64,000 bases of DNA from Salegentibacter flavus (GTDB lineage: Bacteria > Bacteroidota > Bacteroidia > Flavobacteriales > Flavobacteriaceae), in NCBI RefSeq assembly GCF_900115145.1, contig NZ_FOVL01000005.1, positions 62,001-126,000 on the forward strand, in the 5' to 3' direction. Below, one piece after another: positions 40,373 to 50,720 of the stretch (positions are counted from its first letter, which is position 1; the number at the start of each line of letters is the position of its first letter). The translations under genes and the position numbers were made by a program. The notes beneath the pieces were generated by a model. That model was not told the DNA's origin. It saw only the letters and a list, made by a program, of their open reading frames with translations, and did no database searches.

Positions 40373-41203
40373 TTATTGTCCAGATTCCAACATTGCAAAG
40401 AATTTATCCAGGTTCGGGATTATCACAATTCTGGTTCTTCTGTTCTTAGCCATATTATCAGAAGAATCGTTATCTACAAGCGGAGAATAACTACTTCTTC
40501 CGGCCGCGATAAGTTTTGCAGGATCTACATCATATTTATCCTGTAATATTCTTACAATAGAGGTTGCTCTACGTACACTTAGATCCCAGTTATCTTTAAG
40601 ATAAGAACCTTCTACCATTGTACGATCATCGGTATGACCTTCAACCATAACTTCCATGCTTGGTTCAGAGTTAATAACTTCGGCAAGCTTTTTCAATAGC
40701 TTATTCGCATCATTTCTAACCCGGTAACTACCATCACCAAATAAAAGCTTATCAGAGACGTTGATCATAACCACAGTCTTGTCTACACTGATATCTACAT
40801 CACCTTCGTCTGATCCTTCAGATATAGACTGCTTTAAATTGTGAGATACTGCTAGGTTGATAGAATCTTCCAGGGTTTCTGCTCCCGCAACCTTTTCAGG
40901 ATCCATCTTGGCGATCGTGGCCCGCATTTTTGCCTTATTATTATTAGACATTACGGTAAGATCGTTCATTTCCATTTTTTCATCACTTTCCTCACGCAGG
41001 GAATTGATCTTCGCATTGTACTCGGCAACACGGGCTTCAACTTTTGCGTATTTACTTTCAATTTCTTCCTTTTCTACCTGTGTTTTTTGAAGGGTACTTC
41101 TGGTATCGTCTAATTCAGACTCCAGTTCTACATATTTTTTCTTTGAAACACAAGATGTCAGCATAGCTGCTGATAAAACAGTAATTGCTACAGTTTTTCT
41201 CAT
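40373..41203 (-). CDS. OmpA-family lipoprotein
   Basis: A 276-residue outer-membrane lipoprotein that anchors to peptidoglycan. The signal peptide (MRKTVAITVLSAAMLTSC) ends in a lipobox with Cys18. A coiled coil (KKYVELESELDDTRSTLQKT to about residue 80) follows. The C-terminal OmpA-like domain (about 140-270) shows FGDGSYRVRNDANKLLKKL, MVEGHTDDRTM (peptidoglycan-binding Asp) and LSVRRATSIVRIL and ends near RRTRIVIIPN. It has no N-terminal beta barrel. This Pal-like layout is common in Bacteroidota. It converges on the DoxX gene through a shared terminator. Confidence 0.9.
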   Translation of the reverse strand: MRKTVAITVLSAAMLTSCVSKKKYVELESELDDTRSTLQKTQVEKEEIESKYAKVEARVAEYNAKINSLREESDEKMEMNDLTVMSNNNKAKMRATIAKMDPEKVAGAETLEDSINLAVSHNLKQSISEGSDEGDVDISVDKTVVMINVSDKLLFGDGSYRVRNDANKLLKKLAEVINSEPSMEVMVEGHTDDRTMVEGSYLKDNWDLSVRRATSIVRILQDKYDVDPAKLIAAGRSSYSPLVDNDSSDNMAKNRRTRIVIIPNLDKFFAMLESGQ

Positions 41204-41362
41204 AGTTATTTAATTTAATTTTCTGTCCAATTAAGTGTTAGTTTATTTGATTTTGGACGTTCTAAAGAAAACGAGTCGTTTTTTTTTATCGTATTCATTT
41301 TTGCCGTTTAACGTTTTATTAAGGGAGTTTTATCATTTCATTGTAAGAAAACCCCTGCATAA

Positions 41363-41851
41363 CCGTTTATTAAATTAGTAACCAATGTACCAGACTCCTG
41401 GGCCGGCGTAGGACCTACCGATAATGGCCTGAGAAATTTTCTGGAAGCGGGTCCCGGCCTGGGAGGTGGAGGAGATGATGAGCTCTTCTTGATGAAGTTC
41501 ACCATGTAATTCCTCTAAGAGCCACGAGCCTGGCAATGCTAGCCGAACAAACGGTGATCGCCGTGGTACGACAGTGATATAAGTATTAATTACGACCCGA
41601 TTACGGGCAACCTTCAAGGTGAAAACCGTGGAATCGTGGCCTTTGAAGTTATTGATGTAACTGCACGTGAAGATGATGATTCAAATTCGGAACTACCTCA
41701 GGTAAGAATTAAGATCCTGGATGCTACAGTAGTTGCCGATTATTTACTAAACTTATTTTCAAATCCTGATATCCCGGAATCATCTTCAGAACCCGAAGAT
41801 GTCACCCCACCAGATGATATCCCTGCGATTGAACTGGAGGCTACCGAATAG
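41363..41851 (+). pseudogene. Decayed gene with clustered stop codons, family unknown
   Basis: One frame reads through from about 41363 to the TAG at 41849-41851, but with TAA, TAA, TAG and TGA stops between about 41500 and 41565. Before the stops it gives SWAGVGPTDNGLRNFLEAG and a glycine/aspartate-rich GLGGGGDDELFLMKF. After them it gives WYDSDISINYDPITGNL and AFEVIDVTAREDDD, and a tail rich in Pro and Glu. The last part (from 41636) has no start codon other than GTG and is not a likely gene alone. I cannot identify the family. All four stops lie within about 65 bp, so a small set of mutations or a local rearrangement could be responsible. Confidence 0.55.
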
Positions 41852-41940
41852 CTCCCTATTTGCTTTAACAGAATTTTATTGAAAATCCCCCTGTTAGAAT
41901 GCTTATTATGGGTTAAATTTGAGGGAAAGCCTTAGAGGAA

Positions 41941-44900
41941 TTGAATAAAAAGTCAAAAAAAAAGAGATATAAATTATGGAGGATCCTCGCAAAAATCATT
42001 GCGGGGGTTCTTATTTTAATCTTATTGCTAATTCTTTTCATAAGATCACCCTGGGGCCAGAATATTATCGTTGATAAAATCACTTCATCTTTTGCAGAGA
42101 AAACCAATACCAGAATTGAAATTGATCGCTTGTTCTTCACGTTTTCAGGTAATATTAATCTGGATGGTTTATACCTCGAAGATCAACAGGGCGATACCCT
42201 TATTTATTCTGAAAAGCTTGAAGCCGATATTCCCATTTGGCCAATAATAAGAGGTCGTGGCATTAGCGTAAATTCGCTGGATTGGAGTGGAGTGAAGGCT
42301 AATATTCACCGCGAAGATTCCCTAGGAGGCTTTAATTTTAATTATTTGATGGAAGCGCTGACAGCCTCAGATACAATTACTTCACAAGACACTACCCAAA
42401 CCACTCCAATGCAAATAAAAATTGGGGAAGTTAAGCTTAGCAATTTTGATCTTAAATATGACGATAAGGTTTCAGGCATTGATTCTGAAATCAAATTAGG
42501 AAGCTTAATCCTGGAAATGGAAAAAACAGACCTTGAAAATATGGATTTTCAGATTGCCGATTTGGTTATCGAAAACAGCAATGTGCGTTATCACCAAACA
42601 AAGACAATTCCCGAATCTGACGAGGAAGAAACTCCTTTGCCAAAAATATCGGCTAATTCTGTTCGTCTTGAAAATATTAAAGCCAGCTATAATTCGGTGC
42701 CGGATTCCCTGGAAATCCAGGCCGGGATAGGTGAGTTCCTGTTTATAAATCCAAATCTGCAACTGCCACAAAATCGCATAGCTATAGATCAAATCGATCT
42801 TGGATCTTCTCAAATAGCAGTTAATATTCAAACTCAGCAGGCTAAAGAGGATTCATCTCCTCAATCTCAGGAAGACTTTCAATGGCCGGAATATTATTTA
42901 AGTCTCAAGGAATTAAATCTTGAAAATAACAGCTTTACTTTCACAGAGAACGGCAAAGAACCTCAGGAAGAATATTTTGATGCTACGGCAATCGCATTGG
43001 AAAATATAAACGGCCGGGCGACTGATTTTCTTTTTGAAGAACAAGACGCCAATTTAAATCTTGAAAATCTAAGTTTTAATGAATTATCTGGTTATGATCT
43101 AAATGAGTTCTCGGGAGATTTTGCACTATCAGACAAGGAAATGAACTTTTCTGAATTGCAACTTCAGCTAAATCAGAATAACCTTCAAGGAGATTTTTCA
43201 GCGCAATATTCTTCTTTAAACGATTTTATCCAGAAGCCGGAAAACTCTGAACTTTCCATAAACCTGCCTCAGGCCAATTTCGATATCAATGATCTTTTTA
43301 AATTTCAGCCAGACCTAAGACAAAATGAATATCTCCTTGCACTTAGCAAGAATACGGTGAACGGTCAGGTGCAGGTAAATGGAAAACTTGCCGACCTTTC
43401 TGTTTCGACGGCGAAAATATATTGGGGAGAAACTTATATCAATGCAACCGGCCGGGTTAAAAATGTAACCGACCCGGATAGGATCAGTTTCAATTTCCCT
43501 GATGCAGAAATTGTTTCTACAAGACAGGACCTTCAGCAATTTGTAGATGAAAGTGAATTAGGCTTTCGTATTCCCAATGAAATAGACCTTCAGGGTGGTG
43601 TAAGTGGTACTCCAACAAATATAACAGCCGATGTTATATTGAATTCAAGTGACGGGAAGATAGACCTGGAAGGGAGTTTCAGAAGTGAAAAGATTATGGC
43701 TTTTAATGCTGATCTCAGCACTACAGAACTCAATTTGGGAAATTTCCTTAGCAATGAAAATATGGGCTTAATGAATTTAGACCTAACTGCTTCAGGATCG
43801 GGGGATAATATGAATTCTATGGATGGCGAAGTTGAAGGAATGATCAATTCTTTTACTTATAATGATTATCCAATAAATGAGCTTCCTCTTTCGGGGGAAA
43901 TTGAAGACGGGGAAGGTATGCTTAGCACTTCTTACCGCGACGAAAACCTTGATGCTACACTTGAAGCCTATGTTCAACTCGATTCTATTGCTCCCGAAGC
44001 CCAAATCGACCTGGATCTAAAAGGAGCCGATCTTCAGGCCTTGGGGTTCACTTCCCGACATATAAAAACAGGCCTCAAATTAAAAGCGAATTTTAAAGGA
44101 AATGCAGAGAATTATGATGTAGATGCTCAGTTAAGGGATGCTATTGCCGTATATGACAACGAACCCTATTTCGCCGGGGATCTTAATCTCGATGCCCACG
44201 TAACTCCAGATACTACAGCCTTACACATCCAAAACAGAATTCTTGAGCTTAGCCTTGAATCAAATGCCGACCCAATTGATTTTGCTGAAGCTCTTGAACG
44301 GCACTATATGAGCTATTATAGAGACAGGAAAATTGACACTGCCAGCAATCCTGTAAACATTAAACTAAAAGGAGAGATAAGGCAGGCCCCGATCTTAACC
44401 GATGTTTTTATTTCAGGCATCAAAGAAATGGATACTATTACATTGAATATGGATTTCAGGGAAAAGGAGCGTGAATTAACCGGAGCTATTAATCTTCCCA
44501 AACTTCAATATGGATCAAATGTAATAGATAGTCTTGCTTTCAAAATGAATTCCAATAAGGAAAATCTGGATTTTGAGTTCGGATTTAATTCCCTGGAAGG
44601 TGGACCTCTTTTGGTCCAAAAAACTTTTCTTCAAGGAAAAATGGAAGACCAGAAACTGTATCTGGATTTTGTTTCTAATGATAGGGATAGTCTTTTGGTG
44701 CACGTGATGACAGAAACCATTAGACAGGGTGATAGCGTGAAGGTAAGCGTAAATTCTTCAGAATTAATCCTGAATAAAAATAACTGGAATATTCCAGAGA
44801 ATAACAGCATCGTTTATGCTCAGGACAAGCTTGAATTCGACAATTTCAGAATTAGCCGAAATCAACAGGAAATAAACCTTGATAATTCTTCTGGTAATAC

Positions 44901-46890
44901 AGCTAAGGAACATATCGCCCTCAATTTTAAAAATTTTAATCTTGCTACCATTTTCTCCTATTTTAATCCTGAACAGGAATTGGCGGGAGGGAAGATGGAC
45001 GGAAGTTTGGTTATGGAAGAACCTTTTGGGAGTACAGCGATGCTGGCCGATTTGGAAGTTATAGATTTCAGGGTGATGGAAGCACCCCTTGGAGTTTTAA
45101 ATCTGGATGCAAGTGCAAAAGGGGGCGGGGATTATGCCCTGGATCTTTCTACAAAGGGTGGAGAACTGGATATGGATCTAACCGGGGAATACACAGCAAG
45201 TAGTGAGGAGGCTGCACAATTAAACATGGATCTTCAGATCAATGAATTGCAACTGAGCGTTTTGGAACGTTTTTCTCAGGGAGAAATCAAAGAGACCAGC
45301 GGGAGTATTACAGGAAATGTGAAAATTGAAGGCGCCACCCTGGAGCCCAGGTATTCCGGAAGTTTAAATTTTCAGAATGCAGGTTTTAATGTAGCAAGAC
45401 TGAATGCCGCTTTTGAACTGAGACAGGAAAAAATAGATATCGATAATGATGGAATCTATCTTGATAATTTCACCATAAAAGATAGAAATGATAATGAATT
45501 CGTAGTTTCAGGGGAAATTTTAACCGAAACATATTTAAATCCCGAATTCGACCTGAGGCTTGAAGCTAATGATTTCAATGCTTTAAATTCAACAAGAGAA
45601 GACAACGATATTTTCTTCGGAAAGGCCAATTTTGATGTAGATGCCAGGATAACCGGTGATCTTAAACTTCCCAGAATAGATGGAAATCTTAGAGTGAGTT
45701 CCAATACCGATCTCACTTATATAATGCCAGATGCCGAACTGGAAATGATGGAAAGGGATGGAATTGTGCGTTTTGTTAACCGGGAGGATCCAGACGATAT
45801 TTTAACTGGAAATACCGAAGAAGCAACTGCAGTAATTTCGGGAATCCTGGTAAATACCCTTATAGATATAGATGAAGGTGCAGTTTTCACCATTATTATT
45901 GACGATAATACAGGGGATAATTTTAGAGTTGCCGGTGAAGGTGAGCTAACTTTTAATATAGCTTCAAATGGCCGAACCAGTCTTTCCGGGCGTTATGTAA
46001 TGAACAGAGGTCACTATGAGATGAGCCTGTATGAACTGGTTAAAAGACGTTTTGAAATTGTGGAGGGAAGCAGTATTGCCTGGTCTGGCGATCCTATGGA
46101 AGCAAGAATGGATATCAGTGCCCTTTATGAGGTAGAGACTTCTGCAAGCTCTCTAATGGCCGGAGGACCAACCCGAAGCGATTTTGGAAGGTTCAGACAG
46201 GAATTACCATTCCAGGTTTATCTTAACGTTGATGGAGAACTTATGCAGCCAAAATTGAGTTTTGGTCTCGATATGCCAGAGGAACAGCAGGGCGCTATTG
46301 GTGGAGAGGTTTACGGCAGAATTCAACAGCTTAACCAGCAGGAAGCTGAACTTAATAAACAGGTCTTTTCGCTGCTTGTCCTTAACAGGTTTTTTCCTGA
46401 AGGAGGAAGCGACGGCAGTCGTGGCGGAACTATGGATATTGCCAGGGATAATTTAAATCAGGCATTGTCAGATCAGTTAAACAGATTTTCCGATCAATTG
46501 GTAGGGGAGACAGGGATTGAGTTAAACTTTGGCGTAGATAGCTTTACCGATTACCAGGGAGAAAGTCCGCAGGAGCGTACTCAGCTGGATATAACCGCTC
46601 AGAAACGCCTGATGGACGATAGATTGATTGTAAGTGTTGGGAGCCAGGTAGATGTGCAGGGAAGTAGTCCTACCGGCGAAAGTGCACCTATGATAGGAAA
46701 TGTAAGCCTGGAATATCTTTTAACCGAAAACGGACGCTTCCGCCTTAAAGGCTTCCGAAGAAATACGTATGAAAATGTTATAGATGGGCAAATTATCATA
46801 AGTGGAATCGCCCTGATTTTTACCCGGGAATTCAATAAATTCAAAGAATTGTTTGAAAAGGAACTGCAGGAAACGCAGAAAGAAAAATAG
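41941..46890 (+). CDS. tamB: TamB-like translocation and assembly module protein
   Basis: A 1649-residue inner-membrane-anchored protein spanning the periplasm, thought to help with outer-membrane lipid transport or protein insertion. The first helix (ILAKIIAGVLILILLLILFI) lies near residues 14-33, followed by an AsmA-like start (GNINLDGLYLED). Most of the length is a repetitive beta-rich groove. The C-terminal ~400 residues form the DUF490/TamB domain (FNIASNGRTSLSGRYVMNRG; MEARMDISALYEVET; FFPEGGSD near the end). The start is a TTG at 41941 after a purine-rich AGAGGAA, as no suitable ATG exists. The tamA partner follows after 2 bp. Confidence 0.88.
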   Translation: MNKKSKKKRYKLWRILAKIIAGVLILILLLILFIRSPWGQNIIVDKITSSFAEKTNTRIEIDRLFFTFSGNINLDGLYLEDQQGDTLIYSEKLEADIPIWPIIRGRGISVNSLDWSGVKANIHREDSLGGFNFNYLMEALTASDTITSQDTTQTTPMQIKIGEVKLSNFDLKYDDKVSGIDSEIKLGSLILEMEKTDLENMDFQIADLVIENSNVRYHQTKTIPESDEEETPLPKISANSVRLENIKASYNSVPDSLEIQAGIGEFLFINPNLQLPQNRIAIDQIDLGSSQIAVNIQTQQAKEDSSPQSQEDFQWPEYYLSLKELNLENNSFTFTENGKEPQEEYFDATAIALENINGRATDFLFEEQDANLNLENLSFNELSGYDLNEFSGDFALSDKEMNFSELQLQLNQNNLQGDFSAQYSSLNDFIQKPENSELSINLPQANFDINDLFKFQPDLRQNEYLLALSKNTVNGQVQVNGKLADLSVSTAKIYWGETYINATGRVKNVTDPDRISFNFPDAEIVSTRQDLQQFVDESELGFRIPNEIDLQGGVSGTPTNITADVILNSSDGKIDLEGSFRSEKIMAFNADLSTTELNLGNFLSNENMGLMNLDLTASGSGDNMNSMDGEVEGMINSFTYNDYPINELPLSGEIEDGEGMLSTSYRDENLDATLEAYVQLDSIAPEAQIDLDLKGADLQALGFTSRHIKTGLKLKANFKGNAENYDVDAQLRDAIAVYDNEPYFAGDLNLDAHVTPDTTALHIQNRILELSLESNADPIDFAEALERHYMSYYRDRKIDTASNPVNIKLKGEIRQAPILTDVFISGIKEMDTITLNMDFREKERELTGAINLPKLQYGSNVIDSLAFKMNSNKENLDFEFGFNSLEGGPLLVQKTFLQGKMEDQKLYLDFVSNDRDSLLVHVMTETIRQGDSVKVSVNSSELILNKNNWNIPENNSIVYAQDKLEFDNFRISRNQQEINLDNSSGNTAKEHIALNFKNFNLATIFSYFNPEQELAGGKMDGSLVMEEPFGSTAMLADLEVIDFRVMEAPLGVLNLDASAKGGGDYALDLSTKGGELDMDLTGEYTASSEEAAQLNMDLQINELQLSVLERFSQGEIKETSGSITGNVKIEGATLEPRYSGSLNFQNAGFNVARLNAAFELRQEKIDIDNDGIYLDNFTIKDRNDNEFVVSGEILTETYLNPEFDLRLEANDFNALNSTREDNDIFFGKANFDVDARITGDLKLPRIDGNLRVSSNTDLTYIMPDAELEMMERDGIVRFVNREDPDDILTGNTEEATAVISGILVNTLIDIDEGAVFTIIIDDNTGDNFRVAGEGELTFNIASNGRTSLSGRYVMNRGHYEMSLYELVKRRFEIVEGSSIAWSGDPMEARMDISALYEVETSASSLMAGGPTRSDFGRFRQELPFQVYLNVDGELMQPKLSFGLDMPEEQQGAIGGEVYGRIQQLNQQEAELNKQVFSLLVLNRFFPEGGSDGSRGGTMDIARDNLNQALSDQLNRFSDQLVGETGIELNFGVDSFTDYQGESPQERTQLDITAQKRLMDDRLIVSVGSQVDVQGSSPTGESAPMIGNVSLEYLLTENGRFRLKGFRRNTYENVIDGQIIISGIALIFTREFNKFKELFEKELQETQKEK

Positions 46891-46892
46891 AT

Positions 46893-49175
46893 ATGCTTAA
46901 CAGAAAAAACATATTAAAAATTTTTGTGCTTGTTGTTGCAGGAGTTCTGGTGCAGGCTTGTAATGTAAAGCGTTTTATTCCTGAAGATGAACTTCTTTAC
47001 ACCGGCGCAGAAATTAAGCTGGAAGCAGCAGACAGTATAAAAGCAAAGAACAGGATCAGGGAAGAAATAGAAGCTGTGTTAACCCCAGATCCGAATACAA
47101 AAATTTTGGGAAGTCGTCCCGGATTGTATTTTCATTACAAAGCGCAAAGAGAAAAGCCGGGATTCATCAATAAATTCCTGAATGAAAAGATAGGAGAGGA
47201 GCCGGTATACATTTCAGATGTGGATTTAGATCAAACTTCAGATCTTATTAATAACCGGCTTGAAAACCGTGGTTTTTTCTACAGTGAAATTGGGGCTTTA
47301 ATTGAAGAGGATTCAACTGCGAAAAAAGCTAATGCGATCTATAAAGTTAATTTATCACAGCCCTATAGGTTGAAAAACTTTGAGCTGGATGCCGATTCGT
47401 TGAATATCTACCCTGAAATTAAGAAAAGTCTCGAGGACACCTATATTGAACCAGGAATGAGATTTGACCTCACTATCCTGAAAGCTGAGCGGGAAAGAAT
47501 AGATAAACATCTAAAAAACCGGGGTTATTATAACTTCAATCCTTCTTTTTTGATATTTGAAGCAGATACTAATCAATACGACAACAAAAAATTCAACCTT
47601 TTTCTGAAACTTAAGAAAAAGGTTCCGAAGGAAGCCACTATTCCTTATCAAATTGAAAAGGTAAATGTCTATGCCAATTACGAAGTAGGAGCCGATACTA
47701 TTCGCCGGGACACCATTAGATATGGGGAGAAAAATTTTATTCAGGAACCTGAATTCTTTAAACCCAAATATCTTGAACCTTATATTTTGATAGCGGAGGG
47801 GCAATATTTTAATCCGGATGATTCCCGTAATACCGGCAGAAGGTTGGGTTCTATCGGCGCCTATAAATTCGTGAATATTCGCTATAATGAAAAAGACACT
47901 ATAAGCACAGATAGCCTTGGTAAACTTGAAGCTAATATATATTTATCCCCGCTCAAAAAAAGGTCTATAAGAGCCGAATTACAGGCTGTAACAAAATCCA
48001 ATAATTTTGCCGGCCCGGGCCTTGCCGTCACGTTTACCAACCGAAATTTATTCCATGGTGGAGAAATCCTCAATGTTACAGGAAAATTCAATTATGAAAA
48101 ACAGATTTCCAGTGGAGATCAGCGGGGTTTGAGCAGCACCCAACTTGGCCTTGAGACAGATCTAATATTTCCGCGTTTATTATTTCCGGTGAAAATAGAT
48201 CATAACTGGTTTAGATATTCCATTCCTAAAACCAAAGTAAGCCTGGGCGGCGATTATTTAAACCGAAGTAAGTTATTTAGCATGATCTCTGCTTCAACAA
48301 GGTTTGGTTATTATTGGGATGCCAATCGCTATGTTAGTCACGAATTTAACCCCATCTCCCTGAATTATCTGAGACTGGCTAATACTACCGAGGAGTTTGA
48401 GAAAATCCTGGATGATAACCCTTATTTGCGCAATAGCTTTAATCAGGAATTTATTTCAGGTTTAACCTATTCCTTCATCTATAATGGGCATATTGATCAA
48501 TGGAAAAAGCACCAGTTTTTTATGCATTCAAGCCTTGATATTGCCGGAAACAGTGTAGCTCTTATTACCAACAAGGATGACCCCAGGCCACGTACTTTCT
48601 TAGGGCTTGAATATGCACAATATGCCAAAGCCGATGTTGATATAAGATACCACCTAAGAATAAAAGGAGAAAACAAAATAGCAACCAGGATATTTGCTGG
48701 GTATGGAATTCCTTACGGGAATTCTGAAGTTTTACCTTTTACCAAACAATATTTCGCTGGAGGCCCTTATAGCGTAAGAGCATTTAGAATACGGTCTTTA
48801 GGACCGGGAACTTATGATCCTGAGGAAAGTGATGAAAGCTCCTTTTTTGACCAAGCGGGAAACATCCGGCTTGAAGCTAATGTCGAATACAGGTTTCCTA
48901 TAATTTCTTTTCTGAAAGGTGCTGTGTTTGTAGATGCCGGAAATGTTTGGAATAGCAAAGCTAATGAGCAGTTGCCCGGAGGACAATTTAGTTCAGACTT
49001 CCTTAATGAACTCGGGATTGGCGGTGGGGCCGGTCTTAGAGTAGATATTCAGAATTTTGTGATTCGTTTTGATTTGGCTGTTCCCTTTCATGATCCTGGC
49101 TTAGCTAAAGGAGAGCGCTGGATTTACGCCATGGATGAACCAGTACTTAATTTTGCGATTGGTTATCCATTCTAA
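46893..49175 (+). CDS. tamA: TamA/BamA-like outer-membrane protein
   Basis: An Omp85-family beta barrel of 760 residues in the outer membrane. The N-terminus (MLNRKNILKIFVLVVAGVLV, then QACN) ends in a lipobox-like LVQAC, so the protein may be lipidated, unusual for the family. POTRA-like domains occupy about residues 60-350 (RFDLTILKAERERIDKHLKN, ERGFF-like LENRGFFYSE). The barrel follows from ~360, with the conserved loop L6 motif as YSVRAFRIRSLGPG and a final strand ending in NFAIGYPF with terminal Phe. Coupled to tamB, it forms a TamAB-type unit. The 3' end overlaps the upp gene by 4 bp. Confidence 0.87.
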   Translation: MLNRKNILKIFVLVVAGVLVQACNVKRFIPEDELLYTGAEIKLEAADSIKAKNRIREEIEAVLTPDPNTKILGSRPGLYFHYKAQREKPGFINKFLNEKIGEEPVYISDVDLDQTSDLINNRLENRGFFYSEIGALIEEDSTAKKANAIYKVNLSQPYRLKNFELDADSLNIYPEIKKSLEDTYIEPGMRFDLTILKAERERIDKHLKNRGYYNFNPSFLIFEADTNQYDNKKFNLFLKLKKKVPKEATIPYQIEKVNVYANYEVGADTIRRDTIRYGEKNFIQEPEFFKPKYLEPYILIAEGQYFNPDDSRNTGRRLGSIGAYKFVNIRYNEKDTISTDSLGKLEANIYLSPLKKRSIRAELQAVTKSNNFAGPGLAVTFTNRNLFHGGEILNVTGKFNYEKQISSGDQRGLSSTQLGLETDLIFPRLLFPVKIDHNWFRYSIPKTKVSLGGDYLNRSKLFSMISASTRFGYYWDANRYVSHEFNPISLNYLRLANTTEEFEKILDDNPYLRNSFNQEFISGLTYSFIYNGHIDQWKKHQFFMHSSLDIAGNSVALITNKDDPRPRTFLGLEYAQYAKADVDIRYHLRIKGENKIATRIFAGYGIPYGNSEVLPFTKQYFAGGPYSVRAFRIRSLGPGTYDPEESDESSFFDQAGNIRLEANVEYRFPIISFLKGAVFVDAGNVWNSKANEQLPGGQFSSDFLNELGIGGGAGLRVDIQNFVIRFDLAVPFHDPGLAKGERWIYAMDEPVLNFAIGYPF

Positions 49176-49831
49176 TGCTGCTCCTTATTTCCATAACAAA
49201 GGTCTCCGGCATCGCCAAGGCCAGGTACAATATAGCCATGATCGTTTAGTTCTTTATCTATAGCTGCAATCCATAATTGCGTATTTTCCGGGAAATTTTC
49301 AGAGATATATTCCACCCCTTCTTGGGCACCAATTACAGAAACCAGATGAATTTGTTTTGGAGTTCCCATTTCCTTTAAAGCATCGAGAACATTTACAAAA
49401 GATCGGCCAGTCGCTAGCATCGGGTCTGCGAGAATAAGCGTTTTTCCTTCCAGGGAAGGGGAGGCGAGATACTCCACTATTATTTCAAATCTTTCATCAT
49501 CAAAAGGATGGTGACGATAAGCGGAAATAAAAGAATTTTCAGCTTCATCGAAATAGTTGAGCAAACCTTCATGCAATGGTACTCCCGCTCTCAAAATACT
49601 GCAAATCACAATATCTTTTTCTGGAAGATACATAGTTGCTGGTCCCAAAGGACTTTTTATTTCAGCTACATTATAATTAAGCGATTTACTCAACTCGTAT
49701 CCGAGGATTTCCCCCAAACGTTGAATATTTCTCCTGAACCGCATCCTATCCTTTTGAATGCTTACGTCCCTTAATTCAGCTAAAAATTTGGATGCGATGG
49801 AATTTTGTTCCAGAAGGTGGTGAACCTGCAT
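49172..49831 (-). CDS. upp: Uracil phosphoribosyltransferase
   Basis: Salvages uracil by joining it to PRPP to make UMP, in the cytoplasm. The 219-residue protein has the PRPP-binding block LADPMLATGRS (the last Gly of the usual GGS is Arg), the LRAGVPLHEGL loop and the C-terminal YIVPGLGDAGDLCYG uracil-binding motif, nearly identical to the consensus. The start is an ATG at 49831. The convergent tamA gene overlaps its stop by 4 bp. Its role is housekeeping, and the Arg substitution is a small oddity of this branch. Confidence 0.95.
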   Translation of the reverse strand: MQVHHLLEQNSIASKFLAELRDVSIQKDRMRFRRNIQRLGEILGYELSKSLNYNVAEIKSPLGPATMYLPEKDIVICSILRAGVPLHEGLLNYFDEAENSFISAYRHHPFDDERFEIIVEYLASPSLEGKTLILADPMLATGRSFVNVLDALKEMGTPKQIHLVSVIGAQEGVEYISENFPENTQLWIAAIDKELNDHGYIVPGLGDAGDLCYGNKEQH

Positions 49832-49959
49832 TTTTTATGTGTTTTAGCAAAGATAAGAAATCCAATATCCAATTAAGATTAAAATTAACCTCTGTAATTT
49901 CATAATCTCTTAATTTGGCTATATTTTTGATGTATATTGCTCAAATTCAATTCAAGTAT

Positions 49960-50577
49960 ATGAAATCGGGAATATTACTTTTGGTTATGTTGTTGGTTGG
50001 ATTGGGAACTTACGCCCAGATCGAGATCCCCAGGACTACAAATACCGGTGGCTTACTCAAGGCCGAGCCCGATTCAAAATCTGGGTTTCCTTTGTTGAAA
50101 GTAGAAGAGCCAGAAGAAAGTAAATACCTTAAAAATGATGATCCTAAAAAAATAGATTTCAGGAAGACCAATGATGAGTTAATTACTGCCGGGGATGTGG
50201 TAGAAAAGAAATGGAAAAAAGACCGGGATATTAAAAATTCCTATAAGGAAGACCAATATCTGGGGGATTTTACAACCGGTGGAAAATTTGTGGAATTGTA
50301 TGCACGCGATCATGAGTATGTAGATGGGGATAAAGTAAGAATTATCGTAAATGGCGTGGAAATCCAGAGTATTACTCTGGGTGGCGGGTATCATCCAATC
50401 CTGGTGAAACTGGAAAGCGGTTTTAATAATATTGAATTTGAAGCTTTAAACCAGGGAACATCTGGACCCAACACCGCTGAACTAAAGGTGTTGGATGAAG
50501 ACGGAAAACTTGTCACCACCAAGGTCTGGAACCTACTTACCGGAGCTAAAGCAAGCCTCATTGTTGTCAAAAAATAA
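49960..50577 (+). CDS. Secreted protein, unknown function
   Basis: A 205-residue exported protein. The ATG at 49960 gives MKSGILLLVMLLVGLGTYAQ, a clean signal peptide cut after Ala; an upstream in-frame start would add 15 residues in front and spoil it. The mature part has a charged first half (PEESKYLKNDDPKKIDFRK) and then a compact strand-rich domain: YLGDFTTGGKFVELYARDHE, DGDKVRIIVNGVEIQSI and GFNNIEFEALNQGTSGPNTA. It resembles a small Ig-like or beta-sandwich module found in secreted Flavobacteriaceae proteins, but I cannot name it. The gene stands alone upstream of the dihaem cytochrome. Confidence 0.68.
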   Translation: MKSGILLLVMLLVGLGTYAQIEIPRTTNTGGLLKAEPDSKSGFPLLKVEEPEESKYLKNDDPKKIDFRKTNDELITAGDVVEKKWKKDRDIKNSYKEDQYLGDFTTGGKFVELYARDHEYVDGDKVRIIVNGVEIQSITLGGGYHPILVKLESGFNNIEFEALNQGTSGPNTAELKVLDEDGKLVTTKVWNLLTGAKASLIVVKK

Positions 50578-50720
50578 CAGCTACCCCAAAGCAGAAATAA
50601 CTGTATTTTTATTAACTTTAATAGGCGTACACCACAATAGGTAACAATTGTTACACTATGGTTTCTGCAATAATTTTATATTCGGGCGCTTCACTAAATT
50701 AACAGGCTTGCAATTGCATT

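Noticed and set aside
41375-41617. Minus-strand frame of 80 codons between the OmpA gene and tamB
   Set aside because: It lies opposite the decayed frame and shares no family pattern; its start is in the region of clustered stops of the plus-strand pseudogene, so it is a shadow.
41636-41851. 71-residue acidic protein as a separate gene
   Set aside because: It starts only at GTG, and its frame joins upstream sequence of the same character, which fits a pseudogene tail better than an independent gene.
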